Of a DNA stretch of 64,000 nt, positions 36,237-46,013 are shown piece by piece. A program made the position numbers and the translations under genes. Below the pieces are notes generated by a model. That model did no database searches. It had not been told where the DNA came from and saw nothing but the letters and a program-made list of their open reading frames with translations. The DNA is from Bacteroidota bacterium. GTDB lineage: Bacteria > Bacteroidota > Bacteroidia > Chitinophagales > Saprospiraceae. Numbering within the stretch: position 1 is the stretch's first letter; each line of letters starts with the position of its first letter. The stretch spans positions 18,325 to 82,324 of the forward strand of contig JAHEAQ010000009.1 of the NCBI GenBank assembly GCA_024642705.1, in the 5' to 3' direction.

Positions 36237-37691
36237 ATGCAAAAAGTTTTTTTAATTCTCTTGATTTGTATCATTTCAATTTGCTCAGCAATTGCCCAAG
36301 ATTCGAAACACAAAATTGAAATCTCCTCTCCTAATTATGATAAAGATAAAATAGTCATAGGTTATTATTTCGGAGACCGGCAATTGGTATTGGACACAAT
36401 TGAAAAAAACAATAATTCAAAGTTTGTTTTAGAAGGAAATGAGCCTTTAAAACAAGGTGTTTATCTCCTGTTGTTAGTTCCAAATAACAGGTACATTCAA
36501 TTTATTGTTAATGAAAATGAACAGAAATTCTCTATTAAAATTGATACCTCTGATTTAGGAAATCCGATCATTTCTGGATCAAAGGACAACAAACTCTTTC
36601 TGGATTATGTAAATTATCTAAACGAAAGAAGTGAAGAAAATAAAAGTTTAACAGAAGAAATCAAAAATAATGAATCTGCAGGGGAAAGCATTGAAGAAAT
36701 TCAGAAAAAACAAAAAGAACTTGATAATAAAGTAAAAAAATATCAGAATGATTTGATAGCTAACAATCCTAAATCGGTAACTGCCAAATTGATTAAATCT
36801 ACCAAAGAAATTGAAATTCCAGAATTTGAAGGAACAGATGATCAAATAAAAAGTCAACAATATTATTATTATAAGAAACATTATTTTGACTATATTGATT
36901 TAGCTGACCCTACGCTTTTAAGAACTCCATTTTTGCATAACAAAGTGGACTCTTATTTGAACAAGCTTACTCCTCAAGTTCCTGATTCTTTGAATAATGA
37001 AATAGACTTTTTGCTTGAAAAAATGAGGCCAGCACCTGAAACCTTTAAATTTTATCTTAGCCATTTTTTGAATACTTATGCTGGATCTAAAATCGTTGGA
37101 TTTGATGCTATGTATGTTCACCTGGTTGAAAAATATTATAGTAAAGGCGATGCTGACTGGGTTGAACAAGAAAATTTAGACAAAATAATAAGCGAAGCTA
37201 AGAAACTTAAACCATTATTGATTGGTCAGGTTGCACAAGATATTAAAGTCTATAGAAGAGATAAAACTCCAATATCATTATCAGATATTAAAACAAAATA
37301 CTTATTGCTTTATTTTTGGGCCCCAGATTGTGGGCATTGCAAATTGGCAACACCACATGTCATAGATTTTTATAATAAGTATAAGAAAACTACCGATATT
37401 GAGATTCTTGCTGTATGCACAAAACACAGAGATAAAGAACCAGATTGTTGGGATGCAGTTGACGAAAAAGGAATGGATATATGGATAAATGCTTCAGATG
37501 TGAATCACTTAAGTCGATTTAGAGATAAATACAATGTAGAACAAACTCCATCTATATTTATTCTAAATGAAAAAAGAGAAATAATCATGAAGAGAATCGG
37601 AGCTGAACATTTAGATGAAGTAATGCAAGAAATCCTTCGAATTGATGATCTCAAAGCAATAGAAGAACAAATAGAAAAATCAAAAAAATAG
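36237..37691 (+). CDS. DUF5106/TlpA-like thioredoxin-fold protein (copy 1)
   Basis: Exported protein of 484 aa with an ordinary signal peptide (VFLILLICIISICSAIAQ). An N-terminal beta domain resembling DUF4369 (about 20-120) is followed by a charged helical linker, a DUF5106-type helical domain (about 190-330; HYFDYIDLADPTLLRTPFLHNKV) and a C-terminal thioredoxin fold (about 335-470) with active site Cys365-x-x-Cys368 in APDCGHCKLATP. Such proteins are periplasmic thiol-disulfide reductases in Bacteroidota. A paralogue with the same domain order lies at 54771. Stands alone after the coiled-coil gene. Confidence 0.82.
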   Translation: MQKVFLILLICIISICSAIAQDSKHKIEISSPNYDKDKIVIGYYFGDRQLVLDTIEKNNNSKFVLEGNEPLKQGVYLLLLVPNNRYIQFIVNENEQKFSIKIDTSDLGNPIISGSKDNKLFLDYVNYLNERSEENKSLTEEIKNNESAGESIEEIQKKQKELDNKVKKYQNDLIANNPKSVTAKLIKSTKEIEIPEFEGTDDQIKSQQYYYYKKHYFDYIDLADPTLLRTPFLHNKVDSYLNKLTPQVPDSLNNEIDFLLEKMRPAPETFKFYLSHFLNTYAGSKIVGFDAMYVHLVEKYYSKGDADWVEQENLDKIISEAKKLKPLLIGQVAQDIKVYRRDKTPISLSDIKTKYLLLYFWAPDCGHCKLATPHVIDFYNKYKKTTDIEILAVCTKHRDKEPDCWDAVDEKGMDIWINASDVNHLSRFRDKYNVEQTPSIFILNEKREIIMKRIGAEHLDEVMQEILRIDDLKAIEEQIEKSKK

Positions 37692-38082
37692 GAATTTCCT
37701 TTTTATTATTAATCTCTAGGTTCTGATTAAATTTTGTAATTGCAGATTTTGAGTCAATTTACAATTTCAAATTTTTAGCATCGCAATACTTTGAGCTAAA
37801 TCTTCCACAAGTTCATTAAAGATTATAACAAATTAGACTACCATTTAAAAGTTAGTGATCATACTGAAAGGATTATAATTTCCTACTTCTGCTATTATTA
37901 ATCCCCAACTTTTATATGTGTTAAATATTATGTCAATAAAAAAAGGATTAGGCAGGAATTAATATCAAATCCGGTCATTCCTATGGAGCTTGTATGCTTT
38001 ATAATTTGAATCTCTCAAAACTGATCTAGATTTAAGAATTAGTTATTGAATCAATTTGGTTTTAATGGTCTTCATAATAAAT
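37692..38082. other. Intergenic region, no gene seen
   Basis: About 390 bases between the convergent TlpA-like and glnS genes. No open frame of interest, no strong hairpin and no repeat were found. Confidence 0.5.
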
Positions 38083-39744
38083 TTATTTTCCTCCCCAACT
38101 TGCTTTCAATGCCACCGTTCTATTAAAAATTTTATGATCATCAGTAGAATCTTGATCTAAAGCAAAATAGGCATTCCGCATAAACTGATAATGTTTGCCT
38201 AACACAGCTTTGTTTAACCAAGGTTCCATGTGAGCAGTTGCAATTGTCATTGAATCCTTATTATAAAAATCAAGAAAGTTTCGATCTTCGTGAGAATCAG
38301 GTGTTGGATCTGTAAATAAATGGTCTAAAATACGCAATTCACATGTGATTGCATGCTTAACTGAAACCCAATGTAAAGTCCCTTTTGCCTTTACTCCAGA
38401 AACATCTTCACCACTTTTACTATTGGCGATATATGTGCAATAGACTTCTTCCACTTCACCATTTTCATTTTTCTTAAATCCTTCACATTGAATAATATAT
38501 GCACTTTTTAACCTTACAGCTCTTCCAGGACCTAACCGGAAATACTTCTTTGGTGGGTCTTCCATGAAATCTTCCCTTTCGATATAAATTTCTTTAGAAA
38601 ATGGAATCAAATGGCTTCCCGAGTTCTCATCTTCAGGATTGTCTAATGCTTCAAGATCTTCATACTTATTTTCAGGGTAATTGGTAATTATCACTTTAAG
38701 AGGGTTAACAACTACCATTGCTCTATCTGAAACTCGATTTAATTCGTCTCGAACACATGATTCTAATAGATCAAATTCAATCAAATTTTCTCTTTTTGCA
38801 ACACCTGCTTTATCACAAAATGCTCTTAACGCTGCAGCTGGATACCCCTTTCTTCTTAACCCTGCAACAGTGGGCATTCTTGCATCATCCCAACCGCTAA
38901 CCAATCCATTGTCAACCAATTGCAACAACTTTCTTTTACTAGTAATCATGTATTCCACATTCATCCTTGCAAATTCGATTTGTCGGGAAGGAAATATTTC
39001 TAATTTTTCAATAAACCAGTCATATAAAGGTCTATGGTGTATAAATTCTAGACTACAAAGAGAATGAGTAATATTTTCAATAGAATCCGATTGTCCATGT
39101 GCAAAATCATACATAGGATAAATACACCACTTGTCACCAGTCCGATGATGATGGGCGTGCTTAATTCTATAAATTAATGGATCTCTCATTAGCAAATTAG
39201 GTGCACCCATATCCACTTTCGCCCTCAAAACCTTTGATCCATCTTGGAAATCGCCATTTTTCATGCCTCTAAACAGACTTAAATTTTCTTCTACACTTCT
39301 ATTTCTGTATGGGCTTTCTATTCCTGCTTCTGAAGGAGAACCTTTCATGGAAGCTATTTCATCAGAAGTGGAGTCATCCACATAGGCAAGGCCTTTCAAT
39401 ATCAATTCTTGTGCAAATTCATATAATGCATCAAAATAGTCAGATGCAAAATACAACCGATCTTCCCAATCGAAACCTAACCATTTGATATCTTTTTGAA
39501 TGGCTTCAACATAAGATGTATCTTCTGTTACTGGATTTGTATCGTCAAATCTAAGATTTGTCCGTCCTCCATACTTTGCTGCTGTTTCAAAATTAATACA
39601 AATAGCTTTGATATGACCTATATGCAAAAATCCATTTGGTTCAGGAGGAAATCTAGTATGAACATTACCTTGATGTTTGTCTGTTTTTAGGTCATCAACT
39701 ATAATTTGCTCAATAAAATTCAACGATTTTTCTTTGTCTTCCAT
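38083..39744 (-). CDS. glnS: Glutaminyl-tRNA synthetase
   Basis: Class I aminoacyl-tRNA synthetase of 553 aa charging tRNA-Gln. PPEPNGFLHIGHIKAI carries the HIGH motif near the N-terminus, and the second signature appears as MITSKRKL, a variant of MSKRKL. RFDDTNPVTEDTSYVEAI and the C-terminal beta-barrel anticodon domain are normal. The frame is open to 39780, but the ATG at 39744 is preferred: it avoids overlap with argS and leaves a 13-base gap with a purine-rich GTTAGAAAG ahead. Probably co-transcribed with argS. Confidence 0.94.
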   Translation of the reverse strand: MEDKEKSLNFIEQIIVDDLKTDKHQGNVHTRFPPEPNGFLHIGHIKAICINFETAAKYGGRTNLRFDDTNPVTEDTSYVEAIQKDIKWLGFDWEDRLYFASDYFDALYEFAQELILKGLAYVDDSTSDEIASMKGSPSEAGIESPYRNRSVEENLSLFRGMKNGDFQDGSKVLRAKVDMGAPNLLMRDPLIYRIKHAHHHRTGDKWCIYPMYDFAHGQSDSIENITHSLCSLEFIHHRPLYDWFIEKLEIFPSRQIEFARMNVEYMITSKRKLLQLVDNGLVSGWDDARMPTVAGLRRKGYPAAALRAFCDKAGVAKRENLIEFDLLESCVRDELNRVSDRAMVVVNPLKVIITNYPENKYEDLEALDNPEDENSGSHLIPFSKEIYIEREDFMEDPPKKYFRLGPGRAVRLKSAYIIQCEGFKKNENGEVEEVYCTYIANSKSGEDVSGVKAKGTLHWVSVKHAITCELRILDHLFTDPTPDSHEDRNFLDFYNKDSMTIATAHMEPWLNKAVLGKHYQFMRNAYFALDQDSTDDHKIFNRTVALKASWGGK

Positions 39745-39757
39745 CTTTCTAACTTTT

Positions 39758-41602
39758 CTACATTCTGTCTGGCATTTCAATTCCTAAAAGATCCATGCCT
39801 GTTTTTAAAATTTGGGCTACAGCCTCACTCAATTTCAACCGAAAATATTTAGCACTTTCAGTTTCAGCACTCAAAATTCTGAATTCATGATAGAATCTGT
39901 GGTACATTTTTGCCAAATTATAACAATAATTTGCTATTGAAGATGGATCTAAAGCTTCGGCAGCATCCTTAATGAAATCTGGGAATTGAAACATTGTTTG
40001 GATTAATTTTCGCTCTAGTTCTTGCAAATCATCATAATCCAGCACTTCCAATGTGCTATTATTTTTACTTTTTCTTAAAACCGACAAAATCCTGACGTAG
40101 GCATTTTGTATATAAGGTCCAGTTTGACCTTGCATATCAACAGACTCTTTTGGATCAAAAGTCATCCTCTTTCTAGGATTCACTTTAATAATAAAGAATT
40201 TCAATGCAGCTAGACCTATTTTTCTAAATATTTCCTCTTGATCAAATTGATCGACACCTTCTAACTCCCCTCTCGACATTGAAGCAGATTTTGCCTCGTT
40301 AATTACATCTTCGATAAGGTCATCAGCATCCACTACCGTTCCTTCTCTCGATTTCATTTTGCCTGTGGGAAGGTCAACCATTCCATATGACAAGTGGTGC
40401 AATTCATGCGCATATGGTTCCTCCAACTTTTTTAAGATCTCAAATAATGCTTTGAAATGATAATCCTGCTCATCCGCAACCACATAAACCATTCGATTTA
40501 CCTGATTGTCCACATTTCTTTGTTGGGCCGTTCCAATGTCTTGAGTCATGTAAACTGAAGTGCCGTCACTTCTCAAAACAAGCTTATGGTCCATACCCAC
40601 ATCTTCAAGATTTATCCAAACACTACCATCTTCTTTTTTATAAAAAACTTCTCTTTTAAGTCCATCCTCAATTAAAGTTTTCCCTAATTTATAAGTATCA
40701 GATTCGTAATAATTTCTATCAAAATATACTCCTAATTTTTCATAAGTTTTTTCAAATCCTTCATATACCCAAGAATTCATTTTTGACCATAACTGAATTG
40801 TGTCTTCATCACCGTCTTCCCATTTCAATAACATTTCTTTGGCTTGAATTCCAAGCTTACTGTAAGTATTGAAATATTCGTTTTTGAATCTATCAAAAAA
40901 GTGATCTTCAATTTCACCCTCTTTTTTGTTTGAATCAAATGCATTTAATCCATTATCAGATTTCTGCCATTTTTTGTATTCTTGTTTGAAATGCGTTTCA
41001 AAGCTTACATAGTATTTCCCAATAAAATGATCCCCTTTAATTCCGGTAGATTCTGGTGTTGTTCCATTTCCAAAAAGTTGATAGGCAATCATACTTTTGC
41101 AAATAGCAATTCCTCTATCATTTACAATTTGAGTTTTGACCACTTCATAACCTGCGGCTTGCAACAACTTTGAACTGGACCAACCTAAAAGGATATTTCG
41201 AATGTGGCCCAAATGAAGAGGTTTATTCGTATTTGGAGATGAGAATTCAACCAAAACTTTGTTGCCATTTGGTTCAGAATAACCAAAGTTCACATTTTTT
41301 AAAATTTCATCTAATTGAACATTCCAAAATGAATTATTGAAGCTCAAGTTGAGAAATCCTTGAACGACATTAAAGGATGAAATTGCGGTTGATTTTTCAA
41401 GTATGTAATTTCCTAATTGCTCACCAATTTTGACTGGTGCTGTCCTTAACTGTTTCGCAAACGGAAAAACAACTACGGTAAAGTCGCCTTCAAATTCAGG
41501 TCTTGTTTCATTCACAAGAACATCTGTATCTTCAATTTCAAGACCCCAAATTTCGTTCAAGGCCTGAACAATTATTTTTTTTAAATTTGCAGTTGCATTC
41601 AT
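39758..41602 (-). CDS. argS: Arginyl-tRNA synthetase
   Basis: Class I synthetase of 614 aa for tRNA-Arg. The N-terminal Add1-type domain binds the tRNA elbow; SSPNTNKPLHLGHIRN carries the HIGH motif at about residues 120-135. MKSREGTVVDADDLIEDV is the typical region replacing a strict KMSKS, and GQTGPYIQNAYVRILSVLRK begins the anticodon-binding helical domain. Slightly longer than the usual 560-590 aa. On the minus strand TAAATTTG (41627-41620) is a plausible -7 promoter box about 18 bases before the ATG. First gene of the argS-glnS pair. Confidence 0.94.
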   Translation of the reverse strand: MNATANLKKIIVQALNEIWGLEIEDTDVLVNETRPEFEGDFTVVVFPFAKQLRTAPVKIGEQLGNYILEKSTAISSFNVVQGFLNLSFNNSFWNVQLDEILKNVNFGYSEPNGNKVLVEFSSPNTNKPLHLGHIRNILLGWSSSKLLQAAGYEVVKTQIVNDRGIAICKSMIAYQLFGNGTTPESTGIKGDHFIGKYYVSFETHFKQEYKKWQKSDNGLNAFDSNKKEGEIEDHFFDRFKNEYFNTYSKLGIQAKEMLLKWEDGDEDTIQLWSKMNSWVYEGFEKTYEKLGVYFDRNYYESDTYKLGKTLIEDGLKREVFYKKEDGSVWINLEDVGMDHKLVLRSDGTSVYMTQDIGTAQQRNVDNQVNRMVYVVADEQDYHFKALFEILKKLEEPYAHELHHLSYGMVDLPTGKMKSREGTVVDADDLIEDVINEAKSASMSRGELEGVDQFDQEEIFRKIGLAALKFFIIKVNPRKRMTFDPKESVDMQGQTGPYIQNAYVRILSVLRKSKNNSTLEVLDYDDLQELERKLIQTMFQFPDFIKDAAEALDPSSIANYCYNLAKMYHRFYHEFRILSAETESAKYFRLKLSEAVAQILKTGMDLLGIEMPDRM

Positions 41603-41671
41603 ATTTCAAAATCTCGGCACAAATTTATTATATTCTAAGTAAAACTTTGAATTAAATGCCTTAATATCAAT

Positions 41672-42223
41672 TTAGTGGTCAGATTTATGAATAAAAAAGG
41701 AGAAAATAGTTGTGCCGTAATTTCTTTCTTTTAGATAATTCTTATGTGATTTGAAATCATGATTAGGATTATGCTCTAAAACAAATAATCCTTCAGGTGA
41801 AAGGATTGTATTTGAGAATATAATGTTGGGTATTTCATTCAAATTAGGCAGTGGATATGGCGGCCCAGCAAAAATATAATCGTAAGATAAAGGATCCATT
41901 TTAAGGTATTTGAATACATCAGAACGGATAATTCTAATATGATCTTCCACTCCAAGTTCTTTTGAGATTTGTTGAACAAATTTAACTGCTAACCCAAATT
42001 TGTCCACATAAGTAACATCTTGGCAACCCCTTGAAATAAATTCATAACAATGGTTTCCTGTCCCTCCAAATAAGTCTAACATTTTTGTTTCCTCGAAATT
42101 AATTTCGTTTGATAAAATATTAAATAATCCCTCTTTTGCAAAGTCTGTAGTAGGACGAGTCGGCCATTTGTCAGCAGGAGGATAGAATTTTCTACTTTTA
42201 AATTTTCCTGAAATTATTCGCAT
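41672..42223 (-). CDS. rsmD: 16S rRNA (guanine966-N2)-methyltransferase RsmD
   Basis: RsmD-family SAM methyltransferase of 183 aa that modifies G966 of 16S rRNA. It has the family start MRIISGKFKSRKF, the RPTTDFAKEGLFNIL helix, motif I as LDLFGGTGNHCYEFISRG, and an acidic residue in VTYVDKF. The catalytic motif IV, normally (D/N)PP(F/Y), reads AGPPY: Gly replaces the acidic or amide residue. Either the enzyme is altered or the site tolerates this. Overlaps the DUF3822 gene by 10 bases in a three-gene operon. Confidence 0.85.
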   Translation of the reverse strand: MRIISGKFKSRKFYPPADKWPTRPTTDFAKEGLFNILSNEINFEETKMLDLFGGTGNHCYEFISRGCQDVTYVDKFGLAVKFVQQISKELGVEDHIRIIRSDVFKYLKMDPLSYDYIFAGPPYPLPNLNEIPNIIFSNTILSPEGLFVLEHNPNHDFKSHKNYLKERNYGTTIFSFFIHKSDH

Positions 42224-42993
42224 ATTGAGGTAAAATATAAATCTAATATATCACTACTTGAACTGACATTTGCAAATCCGCCTCGGAAGGTTGAAATTTT
42301 TAAGATATACTTAGAAAGCAACAATTTAAGTTCTGGAATTTGCTTACATGTTCCATCTAAAAAAACTTCAAAATTATCATTATTCAAATCCAATTGTTGC
42401 CAACTTAATAAAATAAAATAAAATGCATCATGTACAGTGGAAATAGAAAATTGATTATAATACAATAATTTGTTGTTTCTTCTGACTAATATACTCACCA
42501 AAATATCTTCATAAAAAACATATATTCCGTCCTCTTTGATAGCTTCCATCCAAGCCAAGCTAACATGTTTAACTCTATTTTCATTCAAAATTAAAGAGAG
42601 ACTTTCTTGAAAACCAAATTCAATTTCATGCAAAATATAAATCCGTTCTTCATCAAATAAATCCACGATTATTTTTCCATTTTTTGCACAGAATGCATTT
42701 TTAGCAAAACTTGTTTCGTGTTCATAATTATATTCATCCATTGGAATGAAAGTGAAGGAGGGTCTTTTGCTGAAAATATTAACTGAAGTGTAAAAATAAT
42801 TTTGAAGTGATTCTTTTTTGATGATTTCACTAATTTCTTTGAGTGGATTGCTTTCTAATTGGTATTTGACAGCAGAACAAAGATTATTATTATGATCGGT
42901 TACACAATAAAAAAAACTGTCCGCATCAAAGATAACGGACAGTATTTTATCATTAAAATCTTCTTTAATTCTGTATTCTAGTGTTATTCCCAA
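42214..42993 (-). CDS. DUF3822 family protein
   Basis: Protein of 259 aa of the Bacteroidota-specific DUF3822 family, unknown function. The fold is ASKHA-like: paired strand-helix units, with IFDADSFFYCVTD near the N-terminus, SFTFIPMDEYN in the middle and VFYEDILVSILVRRNNKLLYYNQFSI towards the C-terminus. It is usually encoded beside rsmD in Bacteroidota, as here. It overlaps both neighbours by 10 bases. Confidence 0.8.
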   Translation of the reverse strand: MGITLEYRIKEDFNDKILSVIFDADSFFYCVTDHNNNLCSAVKYQLESNPLKEISEIIKKESLQNYFYTSVNIFSKRPSFTFIPMDEYNYEHETSFAKNAFCAKNGKIIVDLFDEERIYILHEIEFGFQESLSLILNENRVKHVSLAWMEAIKEDGIYVFYEDILVSILVRRNNKLLYYNQFSISTVHDAFYFILLSWQQLDLNNDNFEVFLDGTCKQIPELKLLLSKYILKISTFRGGFANVSSSSDILDLYFTSICE

Positions 42994-43559
42994 TTGCCCG
43001 ATAAACTTGGTGAGTTCATATTTCCAAATTTGAGAATCGAATTAGGATTATACGATTTGTCATATTTAGAATATTTAATATTTCCAAATTTGCCCATAAA
43101 GTTGGTACGTTGAGTTCCAACTTCCACTACATTTACCAAAGTTTGTTGATAAGTCAAGGTATCCGCTGCAATATCGAACATTTTTCCACTTGAATAAGGG
43201 ACAAATTGCAACGAATCCAAGTCAATTTTCATAGACACGATTGAATCTAAAGCATTGAAATACAACGTATCTATTGTAAATTCTGCATTAGGATCATCTG
43301 GATTTCCAACGACTTTATATTGCGGAATATCTTTCGTTTTTAGAACAAGCACGAGAGTATCAAAAGAACTTGCATATTCTCCTGTTATACTCTTATAAAT
43401 TTCCTGTGATGTTCGAATATCTTTCAATCTTTTTACAACACGGTTTTCTCTTTTTGTCTTTTCAGCTTGAAAAGCTATAGGCTCTTTTATGTTATAATAC
43501 AATAACCACGCAAGAAATCCGATGCCTAAAATCAGTACTACGTTTAATAATAATCGCAT
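42984..43559 (-). CDS. Single-pass membrane protein, pilin-like N-terminus
   Basis: Protein of 191 aa with one N-terminal helix (LLLNVVLILGIGFLAWLLYYNI, about residues 3-24), then a short helix KRLKDIRTSQEIYKSITGEYASSFDTLV that looks like the pseudopilin pattern of helix plus ITGEY turn, and a beta-rich rest. The family is found upstream of DUF3822-rsmD in Bacteroidota; function unknown, possibly an envelope-anchored partner. First gene of the operon. Confidence 0.65.
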   Translation of the reverse strand: MRLLLNVVLILGIGFLAWLLYYNIKEPIAFQAEKTKRENRVVKRLKDIRTSQEIYKSITGEYASSFDTLVLVLKTKDIPQYKVVGNPDDPNAEFTIDTLYFNALDSIVSMKIDLDSLQFVPYSSGKMFDIAADTLTYQQTLVNVVEVGTQRTNFMGKFGNIKYSKYDKSYNPNSILKFGNMNSPSLSGNWE

Positions 43560-43662
43560 ATTTTAATTGTTTTTCGTTATCTAGTCACACAATAATACTA
43601 TTTTTTCTTTAATTCGTGTATTTATATAAATTGAAAAAAAAATAATATCAAAAAAAAGTAAA

Positions 43663-44670
43663 ATGTCTATATATATTTTAGCAATTGAATCATCTTGTGA
43701 CGATACAGCTGCTGCTGTTATTAAAGATGATAAAATTATTGCAAATGGTGTGTCAATTCAAAAAATTCATGAAAATTTTGGTGGCGTTGTTCCTGAATGG
43801 GCTTCTAGAAAGCACCAATCCAACATTATTCCTATTGTAGATTATGTAATTAAGCAAGCTGGGATTGAAATAAAAGATCTTTCTGCAATTGCATTTACAA
43901 GAGGACCCGGCCTTATGGGAAGTTTAATCGTAGGTGTAAGTTTTGCAAAAGCTTTAGCTCTAAGTCTAGATATTCCGATCATCGAAGTTCATCATATGAA
44001 AGCTCATGTGATGGCGCATTTTATTGATGAACCAAAACCAAATTTTCCTTTTCTTTGCTTAACTGTTTCTGGCGGCCATACTCAAATTATTAAGGTTACA
44101 GATTATAACGAAATGGAAGTGTTAGGAAATACATTAGATGACGCTGCTGGTGAAGCATTCGATAAAGCTGGAAAAATAATGGGCTTAACCTATCCTGCTG
44201 GACCAATTATTGACCAATTGGCCAAAACTGGGATTCCAAAATTTCAATTTCCCGAACCTAATATTCCTGAACTAAATTTTAGTTTCAGTGGACTTAAAAC
44301 AGCTTTTAGATATTTCTTGAGAGATAATGTTAATGTTGATCCTGATTTTATTCAGAAAAACAAAGCTGACATTTGTGCATCCTTGCAAGCTCAAATTGTT
44401 AAAATACTCCTCAATAAGGTCCAAAAAGCGGTCGAATTAACAGGAATTAAAGAAGTCGCCATAGCAGGAGGAGTCTCTGCCAATTCTGGCTTGCGTAATG
44501 AATTGATCTTGCGAGCAAATCTTAATTCTTGGGTTGTGCACATTCCAAAATTCGAATATTGCACAGATAATGCAGCAATGATTGCAATTGCTGCTTATTA
44601 CAAATATAAAAAAGATGATTTTTGCGACCAGGGAACAGGTCCTGATGCTAGACTTGAATGGAATGCATAA
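43663..44670 (+). CDS. tsaD: tRNA N6-adenosine threonylcarbamoyltransferase TsaD
   Basis: Enzyme of 335 aa that transfers threonylcarbamoyl to A37 of ANN-decoding tRNAs, with TsaB and TsaE. ASKHA fold: IESSCDDTAAAVI at the N-terminus, GPGLMGSLIVGVSFAKAL, the metal-binding HHMKAHVMAH, and LTVSGGHTQI. GGVSANSGLRNEL and NAAMIAIAAYYKY are C-terminal family marks. Length is standard. Divergent from the rsmD operon; 3 bases before the hydrolase gene. Confidence 0.95.
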   Translation: MSIYILAIESSCDDTAAAVIKDDKIIANGVSIQKIHENFGGVVPEWASRKHQSNIIPIVDYVIKQAGIEIKDLSAIAFTRGPGLMGSLIVGVSFAKALALSLDIPIIEVHHMKAHVMAHFIDEPKPNFPFLCLTVSGGHTQIIKVTDYNEMEVLGNTLDDAAGEAFDKAGKIMGLTYPAGPIIDQLAKTGIPKFQFPEPNIPELNFSFSGLKTAFRYFLRDNVNVDPDFIQKNKADICASLQAQIVKILLNKVQKAVELTGIKEVAIAGGVSANSGLRNELILRANLNSWVVHIPKFEYCTDNAAMIAIAAYYKYKKDDFCDQGTGPDARLEWNA

Positions 44671-44673
44671 ATA

Positions 44674-45327
44674 ATGGAAGCTAAAATATTTTTTATACCA
44701 GCTTTTGGTACAGATTCAACCATCTACCAAAATATAATTCTTAAAGATTCTATTTACAAGAAATCTGCATTTATAGAGTGGCTGCCAGTAAATAACTCTC
44801 AAAATTTTGAAGATTATTCCAAGCGACTTATTTCATATTATAAAATTTCTGAAGGAGATATTGTGGTTGGTGTTTCATTAGGAGGATTGATTGCAATTGA
44901 AATAAATAAAATTATAGCATTAAAAAAAATAATTTCTATATCAAGCTTAATCACTGTCGCAGAATATCCATTGTTGTTTAAATTCTTAAAACTGACAAAA
45001 CTATATTTACTTTTTTCACCGCGACTTGTGAAATTCTGTCTTGATCTAATTATTCCTTTTTATGGGACAAATTTTAGGAAATACTTATGGTTTCGAAAAG
45101 TATTCAAAAATTCTGATAATCAATTTTTAAGATGGTCTTTTAAAAATATTATTAACTGGAAAAATATTGAACGACCTGAAAATATTGTGCATATTCATGG
45201 AGAAATAGACCCTCTTTTTTCTATAAAAAATTCAACTATGGTCAATTATGTTATCCCTAAAGGAAGCCATGCAATGATTAGATTTCAAGCTGAAAAAATA
45301 TCTAAAATTCTAAATAAAGAGCTTTGA
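44674..45327 (+). CDS. Alpha/beta-hydrolase
   Basis: Protein of 217 aa with an alpha/beta-hydrolase fold. The nucleophile elbow is GVSLGGLIAIE (Ser at about residue 70), and the catalytic Asp and His should be in HGEIDPLF and PKGSHAMIRF near the C-terminus. A hydrophobic lid region (PLLFKFLKLTKLYLLFSPRL) suggests a lipophilic substrate. It lies 3 bases after tsaD and is thus co-transcribed, but there is no known functional link. Confidence 0.75.
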   Translation: MEAKIFFIPAFGTDSTIYQNIILKDSIYKKSAFIEWLPVNNSQNFEDYSKRLISYYKISEGDIVVGVSLGGLIAIEINKIIALKKIISISSLITVAEYPLLFKFLKLTKLYLLFSPRLVKFCLDLIIPFYGTNFRKYLWFRKVFKNSDNQFLRWSFKNIINWKNIERPENIVHIHGEIDPLFSIKNSTMVNYVIPKGSHAMIRFQAEKISKILNKEL

Positions 45328-45385
45328 AAAATGTTTTAATGGGATAGGCAAAGTAATCCTAAAACTTAAAAATAAATTCACATTT

Positions 45386-45913
45386 TTAAACAGCCAATCG
45401 AATTTGGAAAACTTTGTTCTTTTCTTTTATCGCATTTGAAATTTGACTCGCTTTCTCCAATAAAAATAATGAGTAAGACATAAAATCTCTAGAATTCAAT
45501 TGCTTTGCTGTTGTTGAAAATTCCCCTTTTAGCATAAATTGATCTTCTCCAATTTCAGTAATTACAAGTTCATCAAAATATCTTTTTCGGATTGAATTAA
45601 ATTGAGAGTCAACATCTAACAAAATATCTTTATTTGTATAGAATTGAGAAAAACCATAACTTATTTTATGCAAATCTATTCGAATATTAAGCTGCTCTAT
45701 CTCCGATTTCACAAAAGCAATCTTTACACATTTTTCAAAGTTGTCAAATGTATGATTAACTTCTAATGAATCAGTGCCTTTCTTATTCATCTCTTTACAA
45801 AGACTTGTAGCCAAAGACTTTATTAAATTCTGAATTTCTAAATTTGCATGTAAGCTGCTGTGTTTGCAATTTGCATACTCATTCAACTTTTGGTATAATA
45901 TACGATTTTCCAT
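45386..45913 (-). CDS. Uncharacterised cytosolic protein
   Basis: Protein of 175 aa without signal or membrane segment. The first 55 residues are helical (LNEYANCKHSSLHANLEIQNLIKSLATSLCKEM); the rest mixes strands and helices (IRIDLHKISYGFSQFYTNKDILLDV, DQFMLKGEFSTTAKQLNSRDFMSYS). I do not recognise the family. A large palindromic terminator lies just upstream, so it is transcribed independently of the DUF697 gene. Confidence 0.5.
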   Translation of the reverse strand: MENRILYQKLNEYANCKHSSLHANLEIQNLIKSLATSLCKEMNKKGTDSLEVNHTFDNFEKCVKIAFVKSEIEQLNIRIDLHKISYGFSQFYTNKDILLDVDSQFNSIRKRYFDELVITEIGEDQFMLKGEFSTTAKQLNSRDFMSYSLFLLEKASQISNAIKEKNKVFQIRLAV

Positions 45914-45942
45914 TTTAAGGAAACAAAAAAAAATACAGTTGG

Positions 45943-45992
45943 TTCAAACTTAAAAAAAAGAATCATTAATGATTCTTTTTTTTAAGTTTGAA
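45943..45992 (-). terminator. 50-nt perfect palindrome, terminator of the DUF697 gene
   Basis: Bases 45943-45992 are a perfect inverted repeat without a spacer: outer arms TTCAAACTT/AAGTTTGAA, eight A opposite eight T, inner arms GAATCATT/AATGATTC. It lies 21 bases after the DUF697 stop, on the minus strand. The A8/T8 tracts give a rho-independent terminator in either direction. Confidence 0.8.
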
Positions 45993-46013
45993 TTGGTATT
46001 CTATTATTTAATT

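Noticed and set aside
38681-39067. 128-codon plus-strand frame
   Set aside because: Antisense to glnS; no ribosome binding site and no recognisable domain.
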